From Moraxella sp. (GTDB lineage Bacteria > Pseudomonadota > Gammaproteobacteria > Pseudomonadales > Moraxellaceae): DNA of 35,979 bases. The stretch spans positions 1 to 35,979 of the forward strand of contig NZ_JAUNDY010000017.1 of the NCBI RefSeq assembly GCF_030525845.1, in the 5' to 3' direction. The position numbers were made by a program, and so were the translations under genes. Within the stretch, counting starts at the first letter, position 1; every line of letters starts with the position of its first letter. Of this stretch, positions 18,548-27,482 are shown one piece after another. A model generated the notes under the pieces. The model saw nothing but the letters and a program-made list of their open reading frames with translations. It had not been told where the DNA came from and did not search any database.

Positions 18548-18576
18548 ATTCTAGCCGATTTTTGGGGAAATTGCAA
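18548..18576 (-). promoter_or_regulatory. Promoter of rpmI-rplT
   Basis: On the minus strand TTGCAA (18576-18571) and TAGAAT (18553-18548) are spaced by 17 bp. The leader to rpmI would be about 65 nt. This supports an operon starting at rpmI, independent of infC. Confidence 0.6.
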
Positions 18577-18625
18577 GTGCTAAATGCAAATAGTCGGAGA
18601 AATTGCACAAATGGATGGTTTTTTG

Positions 18626-18634
18626 TGGTAAAAT
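18626..18634 (+). promoter_or_regulatory. Extended -10 promoter of hisIE-tatABC
   Basis: TAAAAT (18629-18634) is preceded by TGG, an extended -10 element. TTGCAC (18603-18608) lies 20 bp upstream as a distant -35. It lies 26 bp before the hisIE ATG and back to back with the rpmI promoter. Confidence 0.5.
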
Positions 18635-18659
18635 TTGGCTGATTTATTTGGGAGCTGGC

Positions 18660-19466
18660 ATGATGTGCTTTGATGAGTTGGTCTTTAACGAACATGGTCT
18701 AATCCCTGCCATCGCTCAGGATTTTGCCACAGGACAGATTTTGATGATGGCATGGCAAAATCGTGAGGCACTAGAACAGACGGTGCAGAAGGGTCAGGCG
18801 GTGTATTTTAGCCGTTCTCGTGGTAAGCTTTGGCATAAAGGTGAGAGTAGCGGACATACGCAGACAGTGCATGAGATTTATACCGATTGCGATAAGGACG
18901 TGATTGTGCTTAAAGTTACCCAAAAAGGCGGTATCGCTTGTCATACGGGGCGTGCTTCTTGTTTTTATCAAAAACTTGATGTCGATAAACGCCTATGGCA
19001 GGCAAACTCCCCTGTGCTAAAAGACCCAAGCGAGATTTATGGCGACAAGGGTGCAGGCGTGCCAGTCTCTGGCATTGATCATCAGGCAAACACTAAGTAT
19101 GATAAGCCCAACGCAGGGCAAATCATCAGTGAGCTAGATAAGATTTTGCATGAGCGAAAAAGTGCCGACAAAGACAGCTCCTATGTAGCAAGCCTCTACC
19201 ACAAAGGGCTTAACAAAATCCTAGAAAAAGTGGGCGAGGAGACCACCGAAGCCATCATTGCCGCCAAAGAGCTACAACTGGTACGCTCACAAGGGAGCGA
19301 TGATACTGATGAAAAAGCCGACTTGGTTTATGAAGTGGCGGACATGTGGTTTCATAGCCTTGTGGCGTTACACCATTTGGGGCTATCAGGACAAGAAGTG
19401 CTAGATGAGTTGGCACGGCGGTTTGGGCTCTCGGGCATTGATGAAAAAAATGCCCGCACACAGTGA
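18660..19466 (+). CDS. hisIE: Bifunctional phosphoribosyl-AMP cyclohydrolase / phosphoribosyl-ATP pyrophosphatase
   Basis: 268-residue HisI-HisE fusion catalysing the second and third steps of histidine synthesis. The HisI half (about 8-110) has [11 protein letters not shown] and the metal-binding cysteines of [11 protein letters not shown] with Asp residues in YTDCDKD. The HisE half (about 155-262) has the HisE/MazG-like [12 protein letters not shown] and [12 protein letters not shown]. The linker between them is about 45 residues, long for the fusion. Two adjacent ATGs (18660, 18663) follow GGGAG; either may start translation. A longer frame upstream overlaps the promoter and is rejected. 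It leads the hisIE-tatABC unit. Confidence 0.94.
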   Translation: MMCFDELVFNEHGLIPAIAQDFATGQILMMAWQNREALEQTVQKGQAVYFSRSRGKLWHKGESSGHTQTVHEIYTDCDKDVIVLKVTQKGGIACHTGRASCFYQKLDVDKRLWQANSPVLKDPSEIYGDKGAGVPVSGIDHQANTKYDKPNAGQIISELDKILHERKSADKDSSYVASLYHKGLNKILEKVGEETTEAIIAAKELQLVRSQGSDDTDEKADLVYEVADMWFHSLVALHHLGLSGQEVLDELARRFGLSGIDEKNARTQ

Positions 19467-19494
19467 TTTTTGATGAATTAAAAGGTAACAAATC

Positions 19495-19707
19495 ATGGGT
19501 ATTACTTCTATTTGGCATTGGCTTATTTTATTGGTGGTGGTGATTGCGGTGTTTGGCACTTCCAAACTAAAAAACGCAGGCAAGGACTTGGGGCAAGCAG
19601 TTAAGGGCTTTAAAGATGCCGTCAAAGACGAGGAGGCTCCCAAGCTTAGCCAAAGTGAGGAGGTTAAAGTCGAGGAAGTCAAAGTTAAAAAAGACGAAAC
19701 GGCATAA
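19495..19707 (+). CDS. tatA: Sec-independent protein translocase subunit TatA
   Basis: 70-residue TatA. A single N-terminal transmembrane helix (about 6-21, [14 protein letters not shown]) is followed by the amphipathic helix [20 protein letters not shown] and a charged, Lys/Glu-rich tail with imperfect EEVKVE repeats. TatA oligomerises to form the passage for folded Tat substrates. The AAAGG site lies upstream of the ATG, and tatB follows after 19 bp. The order tatA-tatB-tatC after his genes is known from other gammaproteobacteria. Confidence 0.95.
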   Translation: MGITSIWHWLILLVVVIAVFGTSKLKNAGKDLGQAVKGFKDAVKDEEAPKLSQSEEVKVEEVKVKKDETA

Positions 19708-19726
19708 TTTGGCTTAATGGGCTTTT

Positions 19727-20188
19727 ATGTTTAATTTGGGACTCTTTGAGCTTGGGCTGTTTGGCATCATTGCCCTGATTATTTTGGGACCTGAGCAACT
19801 CATCAGCACCGCTCGCACGCTTGGCAGATATTATGGTAAATTTCGCCGTATGTCGGCACGCCTACAAAGCGAGCTGGTTAGCGAGCTTGAATTGAGTGAA
19901 GTGCAAGAGGCACTACAAGCACAAATCAGTGAAATCCGTGCTTCTGAGGCTCGCATGAAAACCCAAATGCAGGAGCTACAACGCCAACTTCATCAGACCA
20001 ATCAACAGGTTAAAGACAATACCCATGCCATCACAGATGATTGGCAAGATGATAAAGATAGCCCACCGACCAAGCCTTTAAATCATCACTTTTTTTTGCT
20101 TGGCGAGTATGATAAAAAACGCCGTCTGCCCAATCCACCATTTTTGCCAAATTATAGGGCTGATAAACTGCTCCATCAATCACTTTAA
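19727..20188 (+). CDS. tatB: Sec-independent protein translocase subunit TatB
   Basis: 153-residue TatB. The N-terminal helix starts with FNLGLFELGLFGIIALIILG and the conserved GPEQL hinge follows. A long charged helix of about 70 residues (ARLQSELVSELELSEVQEAL and onward, coiled-coil-like) is next. TatB and TatC together bind twin-arginine signal peptides. The last ~35 residues are less charged, with NHHFFLLGEYDKKRRLPNPP, an ending I have seen only in this family group. It is 19 bp from tatA and 6 bp from tatC. Confidence 0.93.
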   Translation: MFNLGLFELGLFGIIALIILGPEQLISTARTLGRYYGKFRRMSARLQSELVSELELSEVQEALQAQISEIRASEARMKTQMQELQRQLHQTNQQVKDNTHAITDDWQDDKDSPPTKPLNHHFFLLGEYDKKRRLPNPPFLPNYRADKLLHQSL

Positions 20189-20194
20189 CGCCTC

Positions 20195-20953
20195 ATGACC
20201 GATTTGACCCAAAACACCAATGATGATGGCGACATGCCCCTGATGTCGCATTTTGCTGAATTACGCACACGTTTTATTCGCATGTTTGTGGCGGTGGTTG
20301 TGGTGTTTTTGGCGTTGGTGGGATTTAGTCGCAAGCTTTATGACTTTATTTCCAATCCTCTGGTGGCATTGCTACCCAAAGAAGCCAGTCTCATTGCCAC
20401 TGATGTTGCCTCTGGTTTTTTGGCACCGATGAAGTTGGCATTTTTTGTGGCGTTATTTATAACCATGCCGTTTATCATCGGGCAATTATGGGGCTTTGTG
20501 TCGCCTGCCTTATACAAACACGAAAAAAGAGCGGTAGTGCCATTGTTATTATCTGCCATCGTGTTATTTTATGTGGGGGTGGCGTTTGCCTATTTTGCGG
20601 TATTGGTGCCTGCACTTAAATTTTTTGTGATGTTTGCCCCTGACAATGTCCTGCCAATGACAGACATTGAGAGCTATCTTGATTTTGTGGTTAAGCTATT
20701 TTTGGTATTTGGGGTCATGTTTGAGATACCTGTGGCGACTTTGTTGTTGGTTTTGTTAAATATCGTATCAGTTAAGTCGCTGGCAGAGAAACGCCGTTTT
20801 ATCATCGTGGGCTGTTTTTTTATTTCAGCAGTTGTTACGCCACCTGACGGAGCAAGTATGCTCATGCTTGCCATTCCCATGTGTTTGCTGTTTGAGTGTG
20901 GACTGTTGCTTGCAAAAATGCTAACAGCTGGCAACAATCAACCGACATCTTAA
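20195..20953 (+). CDS. tatC: Sec-independent protein translocase subunit TatC
   Basis: 252-residue polytopic TatC, the receptor for twin-arginine signal peptides. The N-terminal MSHFAELRTRFIR motif and six hydrophobic segments are present, with the conserved FxxGxxFxxP-type core represented by KLFLVFGVMFEIPVATLLL and a SAVVTPPDG loop. Length is normal. It ends the tat unit; the capsule promoter begins within a few bases of its stop codon. Confidence 0.96.
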   Translation: MTDLTQNTNDDGDMPLMSHFAELRTRFIRMFVAVVVVFLALVGFSRKLYDFISNPLVALLPKEASLIATDVASGFLAPMKLAFFVALFITMPFIIGQLWGFVSPALYKHEKRAVVPLLLSAIVLFYVGVAFAYFAVLVPALKFFVMFAPDNVLPMTDIESYLDFVVKLFLVFGVMFEIPVATLLLVLLNIVSVKSLAEKRRFIIVGCFFISAVVTPPDGASMLMLAIPMCLLFECGLLLAKMLTAGNNQPTS

Positions 20954-20955
20954 TT

Positions 20956-20985
20956 TTGGTAATTTTTAACGCTTTATGCTAAAAT
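20956..20985 (+). promoter_or_regulatory. Promoter of the kps capsule export cluster
   Basis: TTGGTA (20956-20961) and TAAAAT (20980-20985) are 18 bp apart, and TGC (20977-20979) gives an extended -10. It starts 3 bp after the tatC stop. The predicted transcript would have only about 20 nt before the kpsM ATG, and no ribosome site is visible there. No RfaH ops element was found. Confidence 0.6.
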
Positions 20986-21013
20986 ACCAAAACTCTTTTT
21001 TGTGTTTTTATTT

Positions 21014-21826
21014 ATGTCCATTGAACTGCCGCCATATCGACCGATTAAAAAACGTAGCGGATTGGCTGTCATGGGTGCGGCATTTCATGCCTTGCTCATG
21101 CGTGAGCTGCAAACCCGCTTTGGTAGCTATCGACTCGGTTATTTGTGGGCGCCCTTAGAGGTCATCTTGCAGATGGCAATCATGATGATTGTTTTTGGGA
21201 CGGTAATGAAACGCACCCTGCCCGGCATGGATTATATGCTGTTTTTGGTGGCGGGGTTTACGCCCTTTTTTATGATGCAAAAAATCGCCACTCGCTCGCT
21301 TGGGGCGGTTTCTGCCAACGCTGGACTTCTGATGTATCGTGCGGTACGGCACATTGATGTGATCATCGCTCGTGCGTTTTTGGAGTTGGTGATTTATTTT
21401 GTTACTTTTGTGATGTTGATTGCGGGTTTGGCGTTTTTTGGGATTGGTTTTAGCTTGTCCCACTTGGACACGGTGCTGTTTTGTTGGGCGATGATGTTTT
21501 TGTTTGCTTTTGGGCTTGCCATGATACTGATGATAGTAGGGCATTATGGTGGCGAAATCAGTAAAATCATCAGTATTATATTTACCATTTTGTATTTTAC
21601 CTCAGGGGTGATTTATTCGGTGCATATCGTACCTGAACCGTATTTAAGTTATTTGATGTATAACCCCTTTATCCATAACTTAGAAATGATACGTCATTCG
21701 CTTTCGCCTACTTATCCGATTTATCATGTGGATATGTGGTATTTTGTCAAATGGACGGTGTGTGTGAATTTCTTAGGATTGCTTTTGTACAAGGCGTTTG
21801 AGCGTGATTTGATTCGCAGTAAATGA
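21014..21826 (+). CDS. kpsM: Capsule polysaccharide ABC transporter, permease (KpsM/CtrC)
   Basis: 270-residue inner-membrane permease of the ABC-2 type that moves finished capsule polymer on its lipid anchor. The N-terminal RELQTRFGSYRLGYLWAPLE motif is typical of KpsM/CtrC, followed by about six hydrophobic segments and a C-terminal cytoplasmic tail. A GTG twelve bases upstream would add four residues; I chose the ATG at 21014 because MSIELPP begins more naturally. No Shine-Dalgarno is seen for either. It starts the six-gene kps unit and is directly followed by the ATPase kpsT (one base apart). Confidence 0.93.
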   Translation: MSIELPPYRPIKKRSGLAVMGAAFHALLMRELQTRFGSYRLGYLWAPLEVILQMAIMMIVFGTVMKRTLPGMDYMLFLVAGFTPFFMMQKIATRSLGAVSANAGLLMYRAVRHIDVIIARAFLELVIYFVTFVMLIAGLAFFGIGFSLSHLDTVLFCWAMMFLFAFGLAMILMIVGHYGGEISKIISIIFTILYFTSGVIYSVHIVPEPYLSYLMYNPFIHNLEMIRHSLSPTYPIYHVDMWYFVKWTVCVNFLGLLLYKAFERDLIRSK

Positions 21827-21827
21827 C

Positions 21828-22499
21828 ATGATTGAAATTAAAAATATCACCAAATCCTTCATGACGCCACATGGTCGTCATTATCTATTTAGGGATTTAA
21901 ATTTGACCATCGCCGACAAACAGTCTGTGGGACTTTTGGGGCGAAATGGTGCGGGCAAATCCACGCTCCTTAGGATTATTTGTGGGCTTGACACCCCTGA
22001 TAGTGGCGAGGTGCTTACTGACAGCACTATCAGCTGGCCTGTGGGGGTGGCAGGGGGATTTCAGGGTAGTCTGACAGGTCGCCAAAATGTCCGCTTCGTG
22101 TGTCGCCTGTATTCAAGTGGTGATTATATTGACGAAAAAATCCGCTTTGTGGAAGAGTTTGCTGACATCGGTAAATATTTTGACATGCCTGTCAAAAGCT
22201 ACTCCTCAGGCATGCGTTCACGGCTGACTTTTGGGCTGTCGCTTGCTTTTGATTTTGATTATTATATGTTAGATGAGGTCAGTGCGGTGGGCGATGCCGC
22301 CTTTCGTAAACGTAGTGCAGAAATATTAGAAGCACGCCGAGCACAGGCGGGATTTTTGATGGTGTCGCACAACCTAAAAGACATTGAAAAAAACTGCGAC
22401 ATCGGTATTGTGCTGATGGATCAAACCGCCCAAGTTTTTGATGACCCCAAAGAAGCCATCGAGGTATATAACGAACATGTCCACAAAGCCAAAAAATAA
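21828..22499 (+). CDS. kpsT: Capsule polysaccharide ABC transporter, ATPase (KpsT/CtrD)
   Basis: 223-residue ATP-binding cassette protein that powers capsule export with KpsM. Walker A is GRNGAGKST (38-46), the ABC signature is YSSGM (125-129), and Walker B DYYMLDE (145-151) is followed by VSAVGD. The short length and the MLDEVSAVGDAAFR sequence are typical of KpsT/CtrD rather than O-antigen Wzt (no C-terminal carbohydrate-binding domain). Starts one base after the kpsM stop, and kpsE overlaps its 3' end by 23 bases, so the genes are translationally linked. Confidence 0.95.
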   Translation: MIEIKNITKSFMTPHGRHYLFRDLNLTIADKQSVGLLGRNGAGKSTLLRIICGLDTPDSGEVLTDSTISWPVGVAGGFQGSLTGRQNVRFVCRLYSSGDYIDEKIRFVEEFADIGKYFDMPVKSYSSGMRSRLTFGLSLAFDFDYYMLDEVSAVGDAAFRKRSAEILEARRAQAGFLMVSHNLKDIEKNCDIGIVLMDQTAQVFDDPKEAIEVYNEHVHKAKK

Positions 22500-23583
22500 A
22501 CGTCGCTCAAACATCATCTTGTTTGTGCTGGTGGTTGTCTTGCCATGGATTGCCATCATGGGTTATGTGTTGGCACTTGCCAACCCACGTTATGTCAGTA
22601 CCTCTGATGTGGTCATCAAGCAGGTCTCTGAGCAAGGTGCGTCCACCACAGGCATCTCGGCACTTTTGGGGGTAAATAGCACCAATCGTGAAGATGCTCT
22701 ATACTTAACAAAGTACATCTTGTCAAATGACATGATTGATAAGCTCGATAAAGAGTTTAAGTTTCGTGAGGCATATCGTGTCGATGGTTCGGATTTTATT
22801 AATGAAATTTCCGCCGATGCCACCCAAGAGGAGTTGCGTGAATACTTCAAAAAACGTGTCGTGGTGTCGCTCGATGAGTTAAGCTATGTCTTGACCGTCA
22901 GCACGGAGGGGTTTGAGCCAGCATACGCACTTAAATTAAACCAAGCGATTTTGCGTGAGTCAGAGCAGTTTGTCAATAATCTCTCCCAAAATGTCGCTAA
23001 CGAACAGCTTGCCTTTGTCAGCCTACAAGCTGATGACACTAAGAAAAAAATGGACGATGCCAAAAAGGCGGTCATTGACTACCAAAATAAAAACGAGATT
23101 TTTGATCCACAAATTAACGCTCAAATCATCAATCAAGTCATCAGTACGCTACAAGGTCAGCTAAGTTCATTGCGTACCGAAGAGCGTCAGCTGTTGAGCT
23201 ACCTAAACCCAGAAGCTCCGCAGGTAGTGAGCCTTCGTAGTCAGATTAAGTCTGTTGAAAAACAAATTAAAGACGAGCAAGCCAAGCTAACCTCCGCCCA
23301 AGATGCCAAGCTAAATGCCAAGACCTTAGAATTTGAAACCCTAAAAGCAGAAGCAGAATTTGCCAGCGAAATGCATAAAATTGCCCTTACTTCGCTTGAA
23401 AATTCAAGGGTTGAGGTCATGCGTAAAATGAAAAATTTGGTGGTTATTACCTCGCCCCATCTTGCCGAAGAAGCACTCTATCCACGCAAGGGCTATGTGA
23501 TTGGCACGTCTTTGGCGTTGCTACTGATTTTGTATGGCTTTATCGTGCTGGTGCTGGCAGTCATCAAAGACCATGCCAAGTGA
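22477..23583 (+). CDS. kpsE: Capsule export inner-membrane/periplasmic adaptor (KpsE/CtrB)
   Basis: 368-residue member of the polysaccharide co-polymerase/adaptor family (PCP-3). It has a transmembrane segment at about 12-34, a large periplasmic part with a coiled-coil region (about 165-290, rich in Gln/Lys/Asp/Ala), and a C-terminal transmembrane segment (about 337-360) ending in KDHAK. It links the KpsMT transporter to the outer-membrane channel. The frame is open 39 bases further upstream inside kpsT, but ATG 22477 gives the short basic lead typical of KpsE. No tyrosine kinase domain, so it is not a Wzc type. Confidence 0.92.
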   Translation: MSTKPKNKRRSNIILFVLVVVLPWIAIMGYVLALANPRYVSTSDVVIKQVSEQGASTTGISALLGVNSTNREDALYLTKYILSNDMIDKLDKEFKFREAYRVDGSDFINEISADATQEELREYFKKRVVVSLDELSYVLTVSTEGFEPAYALKLNQAILRESEQFVNNLSQNVANEQLAFVSLQADDTKKKMDDAKKAVIDYQNKNEIFDPQINAQIINQVISTLQGQLSSLRTEERQLLSYLNPEAPQVVSLRSQIKSVEKQIKDEQAKLTSAQDAKLNAKTLEFETLKAEAEFASEMHKIALTSLENSRVEVMRKMKNLVVITSPHLAEEALYPRKGYVIGTSLALLLILYGFIVLVLAVIKDHAK

Positions 23584-23604
23584 TTGATTTTAAGGAAAAT
23601 AATA

Positions 23605-25311
23605 ATGAAAACATTTGCCAAACTCACGCCACTTGCGATTGCGTTTTTATTGTCCAACCTTGCCACTGCCAATACCAATTTTGCCACCGACAACAACACA
23701 GGTCGTCTGGCAGGCGTGATGGGGCAGGGCGTGCCATCAGAGGCGACCACCGCTGAGGCGGTAGCGATGGCGAGTATGCCAACCCATGCTGTCATCAACA
23801 ACACCCAAGCCATTCAAAACGTTAATCCAGCGGTGCGGATTTTTGGGGAGCAGTTATTTCGTGGGGCGTTTGCCACGACCTCAGGTTCGACTTTTAATGA
23901 CAGCTACGTCATCAATGTCGGCGACAACGTCCAAGTGCGTATGTGGGGAGCATATCAATACGCTGCCACAATGACTGTTGACCCACAGGGTAACATTTTT
24001 TTACCCAATGTCGGACCTGTACGCATTGCAGGCATTCAAAACGGACAACTGCAAAGCGTGGTACAGTCTGCCATTGCTCGCATTTACCGCTCCAATGTGG
24101 GGGTGTATGCCTCGCTCGAACAAGCCCAACCTGTCAAAGTCTTTGTAACGGGTTTTGTCAATCAACCGGGTTATTATGGTGGTTTGGCAGCCGATAGCGT
24201 GCTGTCTTATCTTGACCGAGCTGGTGGTATTGACCCCAAGCGTGGCAGTTATATTGACGTGCAGATTTTGCGAGGCGGTCAAGTTGTCCAAAAAATCAAT
24301 CTGTATGACTTTCTCATCATGGGGCGACTCTCGCCATTTTCGTTTCAAGATGGCGATGTCATCAATGTCGCCTCCCAAAAACAGACATTTAGCATTTCAG
24401 GCAAAGTCCAAAACGAATATGTGTTTGAATTTGGTGTTGATGATTTGACCATCTCGGACGTGCTGGCGGTTGCCAAACCGCTTGCGGACGCAACCAACAT
24501 CAGCATTACTCGTGCCTCTGGCAAAGCCCAAACGTCAGAGTATTATGCCATAAATGACGCAAAAAGCGTCCCTGTCAATAATGGCGATACGCTCGTGGTA
24601 ACCTCCGACCGCCACGCAGGGACGATAGCGGTGCAGGTAACAGGAGCTCACAAGGGTAATGGGGCGGTAATTTTGCCCTATGGAGCAAGGCTCAAAGACG
24701 TGATTGCCCAGCTTGAACCGTCCTCTTTGGCAAATGTCAATAACCTGACCATTTACCGTGAATCGGTCAAGGCAAGCCAAAAAACTGCAATTAATAAAAC
24801 ACTCGACCGCCTCCAAGAGATGACCCTTGCCACCCAATCCACCACGCGTGAGGAGGCACAGTTGCGCTCTGAGGACGCCAAGCTCGTTGAGCAATTCATC
24901 GCCAAAGCTCGCCAAATCGAGCCAACAGGGCGGATTGTGGTTGTGCCAAACTCATGGCAAGACATCATCTTGGAGCAAGGCGACATCATTCACATTCCTG
25001 CAAAGACTTCGGTCATTACGGTAAACGGTCAAGTGCGTCATCAGGGGGCATTGACTTTCAATGCCGATTTGACGGTGGGGGATTATGTTGCCAAGTCAGG
25101 CGGATTTGATGACAATGCTGACACCGAACAGATTTTGGTCATGCACCAAAACGGCGAAACAAGCGTGGTCAACACCGCCTATCGTATCCAAGAGGGCGAT
25201 GAAATCATGGTATTACCCAAAGTCAAAACTCGCAAAGTCGAGATTGCTCGTGGCATCGCCCAAGTCATCTATCAGCTTGCGGTGGCGACTGGCGTGATTG
25301 TCAAATTATAA
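23605..25311 (+). CDS. kpsD: Capsule polysaccharide export outer-membrane channel (KpsD)
   Basis: 568-residue exported protein of the polysaccharide export (Wza/KpsD) family. The signal peptide covers about 1-23 with a likely cleavage after ATA, and no lipobox cysteine is seen, as in E. coli KpsD. The poly-export domain is at about 82-150 (YVINVGDNVQVRMWG, DPQGNIFLPNVG) and is followed by several SLBB domains. Length (about 560 in E. coli KpsD, about 390 in meningococcal CtrA) favours the KpsD type. AAGGA lies 8 bases before the ATG. Its TAA overlaps the kpsC ATG by one base. Confidence 0.92.
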   Translation: MKTFAKLTPLAIAFLLSNLATANTNFATDNNTGRLAGVMGQGVPSEATTAEAVAMASMPTHAVINNTQAIQNVNPAVRIFGEQLFRGAFATTSGSTFNDSYVINVGDNVQVRMWGAYQYAATMTVDPQGNIFLPNVGPVRIAGIQNGQLQSVVQSAIARIYRSNVGVYASLEQAQPVKVFVTGFVNQPGYYGGLAADSVLSYLDRAGGIDPKRGSYIDVQILRGGQVVQKINLYDFLIMGRLSPFSFQDGDVINVASQKQTFSISGKVQNEYVFEFGVDDLTISDVLAVAKPLADATNISITRASGKAQTSEYYAINDAKSVPVNNGDTLVVTSDRHAGTIAVQVTGAHKGNGAVILPYGARLKDVIAQLEPSSLANVNNLTIYRESVKASQKTAINKTLDRLQEMTLATQSTTREEAQLRSEDAKLVEQFIAKARQIEPTGRIVVVPNSWQDIILEQGDIIHIPAKTSVITVNGQVRHQGALTFNADLTVGDYVAKSGGFDDNADTEQILVMHQNGETSVVNTAYRIQEGDEIMVLPKVKTRKVEIARGIAQVIYQLAVATGVIVKL

Positions 25312-27473
25312 TGACAAAACGTTATACCACCGCCACCAAAGGGATTATCAACAATAATCCCCTGCTTGGTGTGGCACTTGGGGCGGACATCGTCTATCAA
25401 GATAAATCCGCCCAAGCGGTGCTGGCGTGGGGGCAAAAACCGAGCCGTGCCAAAGCGGTTGCTTTTGCCTGTCAGCATGGCTTGCCACTCATCACGGTGG
25501 AGGATGGTTTTCTACGCTCTCTTGATGGTGGTGTGGATAGCGTGGGGGCGAGTTTCATCATGGATGATGTGGGGGTGTATTTTGATTTGACCGCCCCCAA
25601 TCGCTTACAACAGCTCATCAGCGAAACGGTGGCAAATTGGCATGACGACAAAGAAAATCATGCCAAATCTTTGATTGCCAAAATCCTTGACAACAAACTC
25701 TCCAAATATAATACTACCACCCATGCTCCTGATTTGTCGGTATTAGCAAACAATGATTTGCCCCATGTTATCATCATCGACCAAGTGGCAAAAGACGCTT
25801 CTATCAGCGGGGCAGGGGCGAGTGCGGATAATTTTACCGCCATGCTAACCCATGCCAAACAAACTTATCCTAACGCTAACATCTGGATTAAGGCTCATCC
25901 TGCGGGCAAGGGGCATTTTTGTCAAGCGGATATTGACACACCTTTTTATTTGGATAAGCCCTGCAATCCTATTGCCCTGCTGACACAAGCCACAGCCGTC
26001 TATACCGTCAGCTCGCACATGGGCTTTGAGGCGTTATTGCTTGGCAAACGTGTACATAATTTTGGGGTAAACTGGTACGCTGGGTTTGGCTTGACTGATG
26101 ATGAATTTATCAAAAATGGTGAAATTTATCAAAAAGTTATCAAACATTACCAACACTTAAACATCGCCAATCCCACCACTGCCCAGCTTTTTTATGCCAG
26201 TTATGTGCAATACAGCCATTATGCCAATCCTGCGACTCATCAGGCGTGCGATTTGTCGGAGCTGATGGATTATCTCATTGCCAATCGTGATTGGCAGGAT
26301 AAACTGTCAGGCAAATTGCTGGTTTATGATTTTAGTCGCTGGAAAATCCCCTTTGTGCGTGGGTTTTTGGGTTTGGGAGCGGTGGATTTGTTTGTCAAAC
26401 CCAAAACCAAATGGTGGTTTTTTTTGCCCTACAAAGTGAACGAAAAACGTGCCAAGCGTGATGACGCTAGGGTGTTGGCGGATAAACTGGACGGCTTTTC
26501 TTATGTCGTTTGGGGACAAAAATCCAAACAGCTTTTACAAGATAAGCTTCATGACTTAGGTGTGGCAAATCCTTGTATTTGGTGCATGGAGGACGGTTTT
26601 ATCCGCTCAAATGGACTGGGGGCAACGCTCATCGCTCCCTTGTCGGTGGTGCTGGATGACGTGGGGATTTATTTTGATGCCACCGCCCCAAGCCGTCTTG
26701 AAATGATTTTAAACACCTTACACCTGACTGATGAACAACAAAAGCGTGCCAACAACTTGCACAAACTACTGCTTACCAAACGTGTCAGTAAGTACAACGT
26801 CCCAACAAAAAACCATGAGTTTATTTGCCAAATCAACCGTTTAAAAAGTGAAAACCGCCCCATTCATTTGGTGGTCGGTCAAGTTGAAGATGATGCGTCC
26901 GTTCAAAAATGCACGAGCGTGATTAAAAAAAACAGCGAGCTTTTGGCGGACGTGCGAGGTCGATACCCAGATGATGTCATCATTTATAAGCCCCACCCTG
27001 ATGTGGAGGCAGGACTGCGTGTCGGTAAGGTAAATAATCATCATCTGGCGGATATGGTTGCTCATGATGTTGCCATGCCTGACTGTCTCGATGTGTGCGA
27101 TGTGGTGCATACCATCAGTTCACTCACAGGCTTTGAGGCACTGCTTCGAGCCAAAAAAGTGGCGTGTTATGGTTTGCCCTTTTATGCAGGGTTTGGGCTG
27201 ACAACCGACATCATCGAGGCGGATAACTTACCCAAACAGCAAGCCCTCTCTCGCCGTACTCGCCCCTATTTGCCATCGCTTGATTTGCCGACGCTCATTT
27301 TTGGCACGCTTGTTGCTTATCCTATGTATCATGTGCCACATGGTGTGGGGCTAGCGAGTGTGGAAGATGTGATTGATTATTTATACCATCAAAACACCGC
27401 CGAGCCACGCACAGGCATTGTCCAGTTTTTTAAAACGTCATTTATGCGGTTACGCAATGTAACCAAAGTATGA
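25311..27473 (+). CDS. kpsC: Capsule Kdo-linker glycosyltransferase KpsC (dual beta-Kdo transferase)
   Basis: 720-residue KpsC. It has two related halves, each with the same signature: EDGFLRS (64-70) then DDVGVYFDLTAPNRL, and EDGFIRS (about 427-433) then DDVGIYFDATAPSRL. Matching His-Pro motifs are IKAHPAGKG and IYKPHPDVE. In the family the two halves are distinct beta-Kdo transferases that extend the poly-Kdo linker on lyso-phosphatidylglycerol, after KpsS adds the first Kdo. It acts at the cytoplasmic face of the inner membrane. It overlaps kpsD by one base. Both copies look intact. Confidence 0.95.
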   Translation: MTKRYTTATKGIINNNPLLGVALGADIVYQDKSAQAVLAWGQKPSRAKAVAFACQHGLPLITVEDGFLRSLDGGVDSVGASFIMDDVGVYFDLTAPNRLQQLISETVANWHDDKENHAKSLIAKILDNKLSKYNTTTHAPDLSVLANNDLPHVIIIDQVAKDASISGAGASADNFTAMLTHAKQTYPNANIWIKAHPAGKGHFCQADIDTPFYLDKPCNPIALLTQATAVYTVSSHMGFEALLLGKRVHNFGVNWYAGFGLTDDEFIKNGEIYQKVIKHYQHLNIANPTTAQLFYASYVQYSHYANPATHQACDLSELMDYLIANRDWQDKLSGKLLVYDFSRWKIPFVRGFLGLGAVDLFVKPKTKWWFFLPYKVNEKRAKRDDARVLADKLDGFSYVVWGQKSKQLLQDKLHDLGVANPCIWCMEDGFIRSNGLGATLIAPLSVVLDDVGIYFDATAPSRLEMILNTLHLTDEQQKRANNLHKLLLTKRVSKYNVPTKNHEFICQINRLKSENRPIHLVVGQVEDDASVQKCTSVIKKNSELLADVRGRYPDDVIIYKPHPDVEAGLRVGKVNNHHLADMVAHDVAMPDCLDVCDVVHTISSLTGFEALLRAKKVACYGLPFYAGFGLTTDIIEADNLPKQQALSRRTRPYLPSLDLPTLIFGTLVAYPMYHVPHGVGLASVEDVIDYLYHQNTAEPRTGIVQFFKTSFMRLRNVTKV

Positions 27474-27482
27474 TGTTTGTTT

